Below the pieces are notes generated by a model. It had not been told where the DNA came from, made no database searches, and saw only the letters and a program-made list of their open reading frames with translations. A stretch of 64,000 nt of DNA from Streptomyces sp. TS71-3 (GTDB lineage: Bacteria > Actinomycetota > Actinomycetes > Streptomycetales > Streptomycetaceae), in NCBI RefSeq assembly GCF_018327685.1, contig NZ_BNEL01000001.1, forward strand, positions 3,534,001 to 3,598,000. The letters are read 5' to 3'. The position numbers and the translations under genes are program-made. Of this stretch, positions 1 through 8,218 are shown one piece after another; within the stretch, counting starts at the first letter, position 1, and the number at the start of each line of letters is the position of its first letter.

Positions 1-617
1 GGGGAACGGTCCCGGGAGAGGATGTCCTGGATGGTGCGCATGGCGCCCGTGAGACGGGAGCGGTCGCCCGCCGGGACCCTGCCGAGCAGGGCGCCCACGC
101 TTTCCCTGGACCGCTCGTCCAGCAGGTCGGCGGCGCTTCGGCCGTGGCCGGTGAGGGTGATGCTCTGCCGGCGCGGGTCACGCGACGACGGGGCGCGCTC
201 GACCAGCTCGGCCTTCTCGAACTTGGCCAGCAGCCGGCTGAGGTAGCCGGCGTCCAGGGACAGCGCGCCGCGCAGGTCCGCCGCGTCGGTCCGCGGTGAG
301 TGGGCCAGCTCGTACAGGACCCGGGCCTCGGTGAGGGTGTACGGGACGTAGAGCTGGCGGCTGTAGTCGAGGGCGCCGATGAGGTTGGTGTAGAAGCGGT
401 TGAAGGCGCGGATGTCGTGGATGGGCCGGGTGGAAGCGCCGGCGGAGCCGCTGGTGGGAATGCCCTCGCCCGCCGCTTCCGCTGCTTCCACCGTTTCCGA
501 CGTCGGCACCGTCCGCGTCGAACCTCTGGCTCCCGTTCCCCCTGTTGCTCCCGTAGCCCTCGCCCCCGCTGACGTTCCCGCCGTGCTGCTTGCGGCGGCC
601 CTCTTCCTCGCCGACAT
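1..617 (-). CDS. MarR-family transcriptional regulator, 3' end cut by window edge (probably MarR-GNAT fusion)
   Basis: The reading frame is open from the ATG at 617 to the left edge, so the C-terminus is missing. An AAGGGGGA ribosome binding site precedes the ATG. The first ~65 residues are low-complexity Ala/Thr/Gly. A winged helix-turn-helix of MarR type follows, with the segments LTEARVLYELAH, LDAGYLSRLLAKFEKAELV and a wing with SSRDPRRQSITLT. This wording is typical of the family in which a MarR domain is fused to a C-terminal GNAT acetyltransferase, but that half would lie outside the window, so the fusion is inferred. Two palindromic sites 76-108 bp upstream suggest autoregulation. Confidence 0.75.
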   Translation of the reverse strand, partial: MSARKRAAASSTAGTSAGARATGATGGTGARGSTRTVPTSETVEAAEAAGEGIPTSGSAGASTRPIHDIRAFNRFYTNLIGALDYSRQLYVPYTLTEARVLYELAHSPRTDAADLRGALSLDAGYLSRLLAKFEKAELVERAPSSRDPRRQSITLTGHGRSAADLLDERSRESVGALLGRVPAGDRSRLTGAMRTIQDILSRDRS

Positions 618-692
618 GGCGTCCCCCTTCGCGCAGTGACCCGACCTCGTCGAGTGGTCCCGCTTTCACATGGCCGCGGCTCGGTGACTGGC

Positions 693-725
693 TTGACTCA
701 GTCCACTCAGCCTTGACTCAGTCAA
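693..725. promoter_or_regulatory. Paired MarR-type operator
   Basis: TTGACTCAGTCAA at 713-725 is a perfect inverted repeat about a central base. A near copy, TTGACTCAGTCCA, lies at 693-705. The two start exactly 20 bp apart, about two helical turns, so dimers would sit on one DNA face. The position upstream of the MarR gene suggests autoregulation. The regulator-site link is inference. Confidence 0.6.
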
Positions 726-1029
726 TGATAAGCCGAACCCCTCCGCCACCGGAACCCCGACCGACCCCTGAGAAAACCCCGAGGCCGACCCTGAGCAACG
801 GGCCCCGACCCCATCCCGGCCCCGATCCCGCCCGGACCACGGCCCGACCCGCCCCGGCTCCACCCCGAGCACTCGGACGCCTGCGCCCCGCTCGCACGTC
901 CGCCCAGCCAGCGTTCCCCCTCCCGAGCGCCGTTTCGTCATGCCTCGGGCAAAGGCGGGTCATGCGCGTTCGGTGGCCCGGTATAGCAGGTCAGGGCTTG
1001 GCCAAGTGTCCGCCGCCTGTTGTTGGCAT

Positions 1030-1040
1030 GTTCACCGCTA
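1030..1040 (+). promoter_or_regulatory. Possible PHO-box half unit
   Basis: GTTCACCGCTA matches the conserved GTTCACC of Streptomyces PhoP direct repeats. The preceding 11 bp (1019-1029) match only GTT and the following 11 bp do not match. The call rests on one good unit plus its place upstream of a phospholipase C-type gene, so it is weak. Confidence 0.22.
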
Positions 1041-1142
1041 ACGGCCGCTGCCCCTCATGTACCGCCTGGAGAGTGGCGCATCGGTCCCGGGGGCCGAGAC
1101 CCCCGTGGGCCAGTCATCAGGAGTGCTCAAGAAGGGACAGTC

Positions 1143-2570
1143 ATGGCCGAGTTGACTCGTCGCAGGCTCCTCGGATCGGCGGCAGGGGTCTTGGGCGGCG
1201 CCGCCGCGCTCTCACTACTGCCTCCGAGCGTGCAGCGGGCCGTCGCCGCCGGGCCCGCGCCCACCGGCTCGTTGCAGGACGTCGAGCACGTCGTCCTGCT
1301 GATGCAGGAGAACCGCTCGTTCGACCACTACTTCGGCACACTCTCCGGCGTCCGCGGCTTCGCGGACCCCGACGCCCTGACCCTGCCGGGCGGCCGTTCC
1401 GTCTTCTACCAGCCGGACACGGTCAACCCCAAGGGCTACATGCTCCCGTTCCACCTGGACACCCACACCACCAGCGCCCAGGCCATCCCGTCCACGAGCC
1501 ACGCCTGGAGCGTGCAGCACCAGGCGTGGAACAACGGCAAGATGGACAGCTGGCTGCCCGCGCACCGCAAGGCGGACGGCGCCAACGGCCCGTACGTGAT
1601 GGGCTACCACACGCGCGAGGACATCCCCTTCCAGTTCGCCCTCGCCGAGAACTTCACCATCTGCGACAACTACTTCTGCTCGGTCATGGGCCCCACCTGG
1701 CCGAACCGCCTCTACTGGATGACGGGCACCATCGACCCCGGCGGCACGCAGGGCGGCCCGGTCATCAGCAACTCCGCCCCGTCCCCGTACCGCTGGAAGA
1801 CCTACGCCGAGCGGCTCCAGGCGGCCGGGATCAGCTGGAAGGTCTACCAGCAGACCGACGACTACGGCTGCAACATGCTGGAGAACTTCCAGGCATTCAA
1901 GAGCGCGAAGGCCGGCTCCGACCTCTACGAGCGCGGCGTGCGCCCGCAGCCCGAGGGGACCTTCGAGGACGACGCGCGGGGCGACCGGCTGCCCGCGGTC
2001 TCCTGGATCATCCCGACCAGCACGCAGTCCGAGCACCCCGACTACCTGCCGGCCGCCGGCGCCGACTTCGTGGCGCAGAAGATCGAGGCCATCGCGTCCA
2101 ACCCGGACGTGTGGGCCAAGACCGCCTTCATCCTCAACTACGACGAGAACGACGGCCTCTTCGACCACGTCGTGCCGCCCACGCCCCCGGTGGGCACGGC
2201 GAACGAGTTCGTCAGCGGCCTGCCGATCGGCGGCGGGTTCCGGGTGCCGTGCATCATCGTCTCGCCCTGGACCGTGGGCGGATGGGTGGCGAGCGAGCGG
2301 TTCGACCACACCTCCGTGCTGCGGTTCCTGGAGGAGTGGACCGGCGTGCAGGAGTCGAACATCTCCGCCTGGCGCCGGGGCACCTTCGGCGACCTGACGT
2401 CCGCGTTCCGCTTCGGTTCGACGGTCGCCACGCCGCCCGCGCTGCCCGACGACACGGCCGAGCAGCTGGAGCAGGCCGAGCACGACGTCGACACCCTGCC
2501 GAAGCCCACACTGCCCACCTCGAACCAGCAGATGCCCACCCAGGAGCCCGGCGACCGCCCGCACACCTGA
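1143..2570 (+). CDS. Tat-exported alkaline phosphatase/phospholipase C family phosphoesterase
   Basis: This 475-residue exported enzyme of the phosphoesterase family (PF04185: phospholipase C, acid phosphatase) probably hydrolyses phosphodiesters or phospholipids outside the cell. The ATG at 1143 follows AGAAGGGAC. The N-terminus TRRRLLGSAAGVLGG is a twin-arginine signal with a likely AVAA cleavage site near residue 36. The family signature MQENRSFDHYFGTLSGVRGF follows directly, and metal-ligand-type segments include ENFTICDNYF, NYDENDGLFDHV and FDHTSVLRF. It lacks the two C-terminal DUF756 domains of ~690-residue PlcH/PlcN enzymes, so it is the short form. The substrate is not certain. It stands alone in its orientation group. 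Confidence 0.85.
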   Translation: MAELTRRRLLGSAAGVLGGAAALSLLPPSVQRAVAAGPAPTGSLQDVEHVVLLMQENRSFDHYFGTLSGVRGFADPDALTLPGGRSVFYQPDTVNPKGYMLPFHLDTHTTSAQAIPSTSHAWSVQHQAWNNGKMDSWLPAHRKADGANGPYVMGYHTREDIPFQFALAENFTICDNYFCSVMGPTWPNRLYWMTGTIDPGGTQGGPVISNSAPSPYRWKTYAERLQAAGISWKVYQQTDDYGCNMLENFQAFKSAKAGSDLYERGVRPQPEGTFEDDARGDRLPAVSWIIPTSTQSEHPDYLPAAGADFVAQKIEAIASNPDVWAKTAFILNYDENDGLFDHVVPPTPPVGTANEFVSGLPIGGGFRVPCIIVSPWTVGGWVASERFDHTSVLRFLEEWTGVQESNISAWRRGTFGDLTSAFRFGSTVATPPALPDDTAEQLEQAEHDVDTLPKPTLPTSNQQMPTQEPGDRPHT

Positions 2571-2701
2571 TCCGGTACGGCCGGCCGGGCGGCTCGCAGT
2601 GCCCGGCCGGCCCCCGGGTAGGGGCTCCTTCTGACGCGGGGTTCCTCCGGCGACGCGCCCTTCCGCGACACCGCCTCCCTATGCGGTTTCCGGACGTCGG
2701 C

Positions 2702-2714
2702 TAGCGTGGGGATC
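2702..2714 (+). promoter_or_regulatory. Leaderless-type promoter (-10 TAGCGT)
   Basis: TAGCGT at 2702-2707 lies 7 nt before the ATG at 2715 and there is no usable ribosome binding site. Transcription would begin at or next to the start codon. Confidence 0.45.
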
Positions 2715-3827
2715 ATGAAGGGCCGGATCCCAGCACCGGGCGGCCGCCTACCGCGCCGGCCCGGCCCGCGGCACCCGTGGCTCGCGACCGGCGCGGCGGC
2801 CGCCGGTATCGCCGCGCTCACGGCCGTCCTGGTGGCGGCACGCGGCGGGCTCTCGCTCGCGGACGTGGTCCTCGTGTACCTCGCCGCGATCGTCGTCATC
2901 GCCGCCGCCGGCGGCGTCTGGCTGGGGCTCGCCGCGGCCGTCGCCTCCACCCTGCTGGTGAACTTCTTCTTCGTCCCGCCCTACCACACCCTGGACGTCG
3001 CCAACCGCGACCTTGTCGTCACCGTGCTGGTCTACGTGGCGTCGTCGGTGACCGTGAGCGTCGCGGTCGACCTGATCGCCCGCTGGCGCCATGAGGCGGA
3101 GCGCCTCGCGGCCCAGGCCGCACGCGCGCGGGAGCTGGCCGAGACGGACAAGGTGCGGGCGGCACTGCTGGCCGCCGTCGGGCACGACCTGCGCACCCCG
3201 CTGGCCGGCATCAAGGCGAGCGTGTCCAGCCTGCGCGAACCGGACCTGCCCCTGACCGGGGACCAGCGCGAGGAGTTGCTCGCCACCGTCGAGGAGTCGG
3301 CGGACAAGATGAACGACCTGGTGGAGAACCTTCTTGCGATCAGCAGGCTGCAGGCAGGCGCGGTCAGCGTCCACCCGCGCGCGGTCACCCTGGACGAGGT
3401 GGCCGCGACCGCCCTGTTGCACACCGCCGTGCCACCCGGGCGCGCCCCCCTGCTCGACATCGCCGAGGACCTGCCCGCGGCCTGGGCGGACCCCGGGCTG
3501 CTGGAGCGGGTGATCGCCAACCTGGTGGCCAACGCCCTGGAGGCCTCCCCGCCGGACCGCCCCGTCGAGCTGGCAGCGGAGAGCGCGGACGGCCGGCTGC
3601 GGCTGCACATCGTCGACCACGGCCCCGGCATCCCCGCCGAGCAGCAGGAGCGGATCTTCGCGCCGTTCACCCGGCTGGGCGACCCGGACGCCGGGCGGGG
3701 CCTGGGTCTCGGCCTTGCCATCGCCCGTGGCTTCACCGAGGCCATGCACGGCACACTGACCCCCGGAGACACCCCCGGTGGAGGACTGACCATGACCCTC
3801 ACCCTTCCGGTGGCGGTGGCCCGGTGA
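2715..3827 (+). CDS. KdpD-like sensor histidine kinase lacking the N-terminal KdpD/USP domains
   Basis: This membrane sensor kinase of 370 residues has a DUF4118-type block of hydrophobic helices at about residues 25-125, including the LVNFFFVPPYHTL segment typical of KdpD. A dimerisation and phosphoacceptor box follows, VGHDLRTPLAGIK with His157, then an ATPase domain with NLVANALEA and GRGLGLGLAIA. KdpD proteins are usually ~850-900 residues. Here the cytoplasmic N-terminal KdpD and USP domains are absent and no kdpFABC genes lie nearby, so a direct potassium role is unproven. The start could also be the GTG at 2706, but a TAGCGT hexamer 7 nt before the ATG favours 2715. It overlaps the response regulator by 4 bp. 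Confidence 0.82.
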   Translation: MKGRIPAPGGRLPRRPGPRHPWLATGAAAAGIAALTAVLVAARGGLSLADVVLVYLAAIVVIAAAGGVWLGLAAAVASTLLVNFFFVPPYHTLDVANRDLVVTVLVYVASSVTVSVAVDLIARWRHEAERLAAQAARARELAETDKVRAALLAAVGHDLRTPLAGIKASVSSLREPDLPLTGDQREELLATVEESADKMNDLVENLLAISRLQAGAVSVHPRAVTLDEVAATALLHTAVPPGRAPLLDIAEDLPAAWADPGLLERVIANLVANALEASPPDRPVELAAESADGRLRLHIVDHGPGIPAEQQERIFAPFTRLGDPDAGRGLGLGLAIARGFTEAMHGTLTPGDTPGGGLTMTLTLPVAVAR

Positions 3828-4612
3828 CCCGCGTCCTCGTCGTCGACGACGACCGGCAGTTGCTGCGGGCCCTGACCGTCGCGCTCACCGCCCGCGGCTA
3901 CACGGCCGTGACGGCGACGGACGTGCGGGGCGCGCTCGACGCCGCCGCGGCCGCGCCGCCCGACCTCGCCGTGATCGACCTCGGGCTGCCCGGCATGGAC
4001 GGGATCGCCGTGATCGAGAGCCTGCGCGGGTGGTCGAGCGCGCCGATCATCGTGCTCTCCGCACGGCACGAGGAGCCCGTGAAGATCAACGCGCTGGACG
4101 TCGGGGCCGACGACTACATCACCAAGCCGTTCGGGATGGGCGAGCTGCTGGCGCGGATCCGGGCCGCGCTGCGGAGGTCGGCGCCCGCCGAGGAGCAGCC
4201 GGTCGTCACGACCGCGGCGTTCACCGTGGACCTGGCCGCGCGGCGGGTGACGACCGCGGCGGGTCAGACGCGGCTGACGCCCACGGAGTGGCACCTGCTG
4301 GAGATCCTGGTGCGGAACCCCGGGAGGCTGATCACCCAACGGCAGTTGCTCCAGGAGGTGTGGGGGCCCCGCTACGAGAGGGAGACCAACTACCTGCGGG
4401 TGCATCTGGCCAACCTGCGCCGGAAGCTGGAGCCCGTGCCGTCCCGGCCCCGGTATCTGATCACCGAGCCCGGGATCGGGTACCGGTTCGCTCCGGACCC
4501 GCCCGAGCAGGCGCGGGAGCCAGGGGAGACGGGGGAGCCACTGGAGACGAGGGAGCCAGGGGGGCCAGGAGAGGCAGGGGGGCCAGGAGAGGCAGGGGAG
4601 ACGGGAGAGTAG
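3824..4612 (+). CDS. OmpR/KdpE-like response regulator with Gly-Glu repeat tail
   Basis: This DNA-binding partner of the upstream kinase has a receiver domain at residues 1-115 (VVDDD acidic pocket, phosphoacceptor Asp52 in VIDLGLPGMDG, Lys in ITKPFGMGELLARI) and an OmpR-type winged helix at about 130-225. It closely resembles KdpE. The GTG start overlaps the kinase stop, implying coupled translation. KdpE proteins usually end near residue 225-230. This one continues for ~35 residues of EPGE/GPGEAGE repeats encoded by an imperfect G-rich tandem repeat at about 4513-4608, probably a slippage-expanded disordered tail. The target genes are unknown. Confidence 0.85.
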   Translation: MTRVLVVDDDRQLLRALTVALTARGYTAVTATDVRGALDAAAAAPPDLAVIDLGLPGMDGIAVIESLRGWSSAPIIVLSARHEEPVKINALDVGADDYITKPFGMGELLARIRAALRRSAPAEEQPVVTTAAFTVDLAARRVTTAAGQTRLTPTEWHLLEILVRNPGRLITQRQLLQEVWGPRYERETNYLRVHLANLRRKLEPVPSRPRYLITEPGIGYRFAPDPPEQAREPGETGEPLETREPGGPGEAGGPGEAGETGE

Positions 4613-4678
4613 GCGGGGGACCGACCCGCCGCGGCCTCACGCCCGAACCTCACACCTCACGTCACACCTCACGTCACC

Positions 4679-5737
4679 TCACGTCGCCCCTCGCCCCGCC
4701 CCCGGCACCCCCGTCGACCCCCGCACCATCAACTCCCCCTGCACCGTGGCGATCCCGCCGGGCGGTGCGTCCTCGCGGCCCATGGCGATGCGGCCCGCGC
4801 GGGCGCCCGCGGCCCCCAGGGGGAGGCGGACCGTCGTGAGGGCGGGGACGGCGTCCATGCTGAAGGGGAGGTCGTCGAAGCCGGCCACCGAGACGTCGTC
4901 GGGGATGCGCAGCCCCTGGTCGCGCAGGGCCGCGCAGGCGCCGAGGGCCACGGTGTCGTTGGCGGCGACGACGGCCGTCAGCTCCGGGGCCCTGCGCAGC
5001 AGCTCCAGCGTGGCGTCATAGCCGGAACGGCGGTCGTAGGGGCCGTGCAGGGTCAGCTGCGGGTCGTCGGGGATGCCGCGCGCGGACAGGGCGGCGCGGT
5101 GGCCCTCCAGGCGGTGGCGGGTGGTGGTGCGCTCCTCGGGGCCCGCGATGTAGCCGATCCCGCGGTGCCCGAGCGCCAGCAGGTGCTCGGTGAGCTTGAG
5201 GCCGCCGCCGCGGTTGTCGAAGGTGAGTGCGATCGCCCCGGTGTCCGGTGCCGGCGGGCGCCCGCAGAGGACGACCCGGGTGCCCGCCTCCCCGAGCCGG
5301 CGCAGCTTCGTGCCCATCTCCGCGGTGTGTTCCGGGTTCTCCACGGCGCCGCCGGTGAGCACCACGGCCGCCGCCCGCTGCCGCTGCAACAGCGTGAGGT
5401 ACATCAGCTCGCGCTCCGGGGAGCCGCCGGTGTTGCAGACCACCGCGAGCCGCTCCCCGCCGGCCCGCCCGCCGGGACCGATCTCGGACTGCACCGCCCC
5501 GGCGATGATCCCGAAGAACGGGTCCGCGATGTCGTTGACGAGGATGCCGACCAGGTCGGAGGCGGCGGCAGCAAGCGCGCTCGCCGGGCCGTTCAGCACG
5601 TAGTCCAGCTCGTCCACCGCGCGCAGCACGCGCTCGCGGGTGGTGGCGGCCACCGGGTAGTTCCCGTTCAGCACGCGGGAGACGGTGGCGGGGGAGACCC
5701 GGGCGCGGGCCGCAACGTCCGCAAGGGTCACGGTCAT
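4679..5737 (-). CDS. LacI-family transcriptional regulator
   Basis: This 352-residue repressor-type regulator starts with a LacI headpiece, MTVTLADVAARARVSP followed by ATVSRVLNG, and a hinge reading YVLNGPASALA. The effector domain resembles periplasmic sugar-binding proteins (VGILVNDIADPFFGII at the first strand; VVAANDTVALGACAALRDQG and VSVAGFDDLPFS near the end). The ATG at 5737 is chosen because GGAGG sits at a proper distance and the headpiece begins there; the frame is open further upstream but that part is not LacI-like. It is divergent from the sugar operon at 5889, and operator-like repeats lie between them, so it very likely controls that operon and itself in response to a sugar. 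Confidence 0.9.
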   Translation of the reverse strand: MTVTLADVAARARVSPATVSRVLNGNYPVAATTRERVLRAVDELDYVLNGPASALAAAASDLVGILVNDIADPFFGIIAGAVQSEIGPGGRAGGERLAVVCNTGGSPERELMYLTLLQRQRAAAVVLTGGAVENPEHTAEMGTKLRRLGEAGTRVVLCGRPPAPDTGAIALTFDNRGGGLKLTEHLLALGHRGIGYIAGPEERTTTRHRLEGHRAALSARGIPDDPQLTLHGPYDRRSGYDATLELLRRAPELTAVVAANDTVALGACAALRDQGLRIPDDVSVAGFDDLPFSMDAVPALTTVRLPLGAAGARAGRIAMGREDAPPGGIATVQGELMVRGSTGVPGAGRGAT

Positions 5738-5796
5738 CTCGTCATCCTCCAGGTGTTGCACGAGCCGCTGTGCAGAGGCTAGCTTCTCCCCTGGTA

Positions 5797-5837
5797 GAAA
5801 GCGCTTGCTATAGAACTTGCTATAGAGCTTGCTAAGC
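5797..5837. promoter_or_regulatory. LacI-type operator: palindrome plus triple 12-bp repeat
   Basis: GAAAGCGCTTGC (5797-5808) has the central CG and inverted symmetry of LacI-family sites. It runs into three copies of CTTGCTA starting at 5804, 5816 and 5828, an exact 12-bp period (CTTGCTATAGAA, CTTGCTATAGAG, CTTGCTAAGCGG). The last copy is part of GCTTGCTAAGC, itself an inverted repeat. The array lies between the two divergent starts. Confidence 0.65.
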
Positions 5838-5888
5838 GGGGTGCGCGCCGGGTCCGCCCGGACGGGCCAGGGGCAGGGAAGGAAACTC

Positions 5889-7061
5889 GTGACACGCAAG
5901 ACGGTGCGTATCGCCATGAACGGCGTCACAGGCCGGATGGGCTACCGGCAGCATCTCGTCCGCTCCCTGCTCGCGATCCGGGAGGAGGGCGGCCTCGACC
6001 TCGGCGACGGCACGCGGCTGTGGCCCGAGCCCGTGCTGGTCGGCCGCCGCGAGGCGGCGCTCAAATCGATCGCCGAGCGGCACGGCATCGCGCACTGGAC
6101 CACCGACCTGGACGCGGTGCTCTCCGACGACTCCGTGGAGATCTACTTCGACGCCCAGGTGACCGCGGCCCGCGAGGACGCCCTCAAGAAGGTGATCGCG
6201 GCCCGCAAGCACATCTACACGGAGAAGCCGACCGCCACCGGCTTCGCCGGAGCCCTGGAGCTGGCCCGGCTCGCCCGGGACGCGGGCATCAAGCACGGCG
6301 TCGTCCAGGACAAGCTGTTCCTGCCGGGCCTGCGGAAGCTGAAGCGGCTCGTGGACGGCGGGTTCTTCGGCCGGATCCTCTCGGTGCGCGGCGAGTTCGG
6401 CTACTGGGTCTTCGAGGGCGACTGGCAGGAGGCGCAGCGCCCGTCCTGGAACTACCGCAAGGAGGACGGCGGCGGCATCGTCGTCGACATGTTCCCGCAC
6501 TGGGAGTACGTCCTGCACAACATCTTCGGTCCGGTCCGCTCCGTCCAGGCGCTCGCCGCCACGCACCTGCCGCGCCGCTGGGACGAGCAGGGCGAGCCCT
6601 ACGAGGCCACGGCCGACGACGCCGCGTACGGCATCTTCGAGCTGGAGGGCGGCATCGTCGCCCAGATCAACTCCTCGTGGGCCGTGCGGGTCGCCCGCGA
6701 CGAGCTGGTCGAGTTCCAGGTGGACGGCACGCACGGCTCAGCCGTCGCGGGCCTGCGCACCTGCCGCGTCCAGCACCGGGGCGCCACCCCCAAGCCGGTC
6801 TGGAACCCGGACCTGCCCACCCCCGTGCGCTTCCGCGACCAGTGGCAGGAGGTCCCGGACAACGCCGAGTTCGACAACGGCTTCAAGGCGCAGTGGGAGC
6901 TCTTCCTGAAGCACGTCTACGCCGGCGCGCCCTACTCCTGGGACCTGCTCGCCGGCGCGCGCGGGGTGCAACTCGCCGAACTCGGCCTGAAGTCCTCGGC
7001 CGAGGGCCGCAGGCTCGCCGTGCCGGAACTGCGCCTGGACGGCCCGGAGGGCGCCCGGTGA
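5889..7061 (+). CDS. Gfo/Idh/MocA-family NAD(P)-dependent sugar oxidoreductase
   Basis: This 390-residue dehydrogenase probably oxidises a sugar, glycoside or cyclitol. A Rossmann fold opens the protein (MNGVTGRMGYRQHL). The family EKP motif is present (HIYTEKPTATG), and the second domain holds GGGIVVDMFPHWEYVL with the Asp and His expected near the substrate. The GTG at 5889 has GGGAAGGA just upstream. It is the first gene of a tightly coupled three-gene operon: its TGA overlaps the GTG of the DUF993 gene. The LacI regulator opposite suggests induction by the substrate. The substrate cannot be read from sequence. Confidence 0.85.
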   Translation: MTRKTVRIAMNGVTGRMGYRQHLVRSLLAIREEGGLDLGDGTRLWPEPVLVGRREAALKSIAERHGIAHWTTDLDAVLSDDSVEIYFDAQVTAAREDALKKVIAARKHIYTEKPTATGFAGALELARLARDAGIKHGVVQDKLFLPGLRKLKRLVDGGFFGRILSVRGEFGYWVFEGDWQEAQRPSWNYRKEDGGGIVVDMFPHWEYVLHNIFGPVRSVQALAATHLPRRWDEQGEPYEATADDAAYGIFELEGGIVAQINSSWAVRVARDELVEFQVDGTHGSAVAGLRTCRVQHRGATPKPVWNPDLPTPVRFRDQWQEVPDNAEFDNGFKAQWELFLKHVYAGAPYSWDLLAGARGVQLAELGLKSSAEGRRLAVPELRLDGPEGAR

Positions 7062-8218
7062 CCCTCCACCTGCCCGACGCCACCGGCGCCCTCCGCGCGT
7101 ACACGCCCCGGACCGGCCCGTCGACCGTCGCCGCGGGCTCCGCCCCGCTCGCGTCCCGGGTGGTGCTCGCCGCCGCCCATGTGGTGGCCGACCCGTTCGC
7201 GGACGTCTCGCCGGACTCGCCCGCGGCCGTCGACTGGGACGCCACGCTCGCGTTCCGCCGCCACCTGTGGTCGCACGGCCTCGGGGTCGCCGAGGCCATG
7301 GACACCGCCCAGCGCGGCATGGGCCTCGACTGGGCGGGCGCGGCGGAGCTGATCCGGCGCTCGGCCGCCGAGGCACGCGCGAGCGGCGGCCACATCGCCT
7401 GCGGCGTCGGCACCGACCAGCTCGCGTCCCACACGGCCTCCCTCGCCTCGGTGCGCGCCGCCTACGAGGAGCAACTGGCGCTCGTCGAGGAGACCGGCGC
7501 GCAGGCGATCCTGATGGCGTCCAGGGCGCTCGCGGCCGTCGCCCGCGGCCCGGAGGACTACCTCCAGGTGTACGGGCACCTGCTGCGGCAGGCGGCGGAG
7601 CCGGTGGTCCTGCACTGGCTCGGCCCGATGTTCGACCCCGCCCTGGAGGGCTACTGGGGCAGCGCCGACCTGGACGCCGCCACGGACACCTTCCTGGAGG
7701 TGATCGCCGCCCACCCCGACAAGGTCGACGGCATCAAGATCTCCCTCCTGGACGCCGGACGTGAGATCGCGCTGCGGCGCAGGCTGCCCCGGGGAGTGCG
7801 CTGCTACACGGGCGACGACTTCAACTACCCGGAGCTGATCGCGGGGGACGAGCGCGGCTTCAGCCACGCGCTGCTCGGCATCTTCGACCCGCTGGGCCCG
7901 CTCGCAGCCCAGGCCGTCCGCGTCTTGGACACTGGCGACACAAAGGGCTTCCGGGCGCTGCTGGACCCCACCGTGGAGCTGTCCCGGCACCTCTTCCAGG
8001 CGCCGACGCGGTTCTACAAGACCGGGGTCGTCTTCCTGGCCTGGCTCGCCGGCCACCAGGACCACTTCGCGATGGTGGGCGGCCAGCAGTCCGCCCGCTC
8101 GCTGCCGCACTTCGCCCGCGCCTACGAACTCGCCGACTCCCTGGGCCTCTTCCCCGACCCGGAACTCGCCGAGTCCCGTATGGCGAACCTGCTCGGCCTC
8201 TACGGAGTCACCCGGTGA
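7058..8218 (+). CDS. DUF993 family protein (dihydrodipicolinate synthase-like TIM barrel)
   Basis: This 386-residue protein matches the DUF993 family, which is predicted to be a TIM barrel distantly like dihydrodipicolinate synthase. Recognisable parts include the RVVLAAAHVVADP start, GHIACGVGTDQL, VVLHWLGPMFDPALEGYWG, DKVDGIKISLLDAG (a Lys at the position where aldolases carry the Schiff-base lysine) and CYTGDDFNYPELI. A lyase or aldolase role on a keto-sugar is reasonable but unproven. The GTG start overlaps the previous TGA and its own stop overlaps the next GTG, so the three operon products are probably made in fixed ratio. Confidence 0.82.
   Translation: MTLHLPDATGALRAYTPRTGPSTVAAGSAPLASRVVLAAAHVVADPFADVSPDSPAAVDWDATLAFRRHLWSHGLGVAEAMDTAQRGMGLDWAGAAELIRRSAAEARASGGHIACGVGTDQLASHTASLASVRAAYEEQLALVEETGAQAILMASRALAAVARGPEDYLQVYGHLLRQAAEPVVLHWLGPMFDPALEGYWGSADLDAATDTFLEVIAAHPDKVDGIKISLLDAGREIALRRRLPRGVRCYTGDDFNYPELIAGDERGFSHALLGIFDPLGPLAAQAVRVLDTGDTKGFRALLDPTVELSRHLFQAPTRFYKTGVVFLAWLAGHQDHFAMVGGQQSARSLPHFARAYELADSLGLFPDPELAESRMANLLGLYGVTR

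Larger units (their letters stand above)
618..1142. other. Intergenic region between divergent MarR gene and phosphoesterase
   Basis: There is no convincing gene in these 525 bp. The stretch holds two palindromic operators near the MarR gene (693-725), a C-rich tract at about 735-920, and a possible single PHO-box unit at 1030-1040. The right end carries the ribosome binding site of the downstream exported enzyme. Confidence 0.6.

Noticed and set aside
5738..5929. Upstream extension of the LacI regulator to a start at 5929
   Set aside because: The added 64 residues are not LacI-like and would overlap the operator and the divergent promoter; GGAGG sits before the start at 5737.
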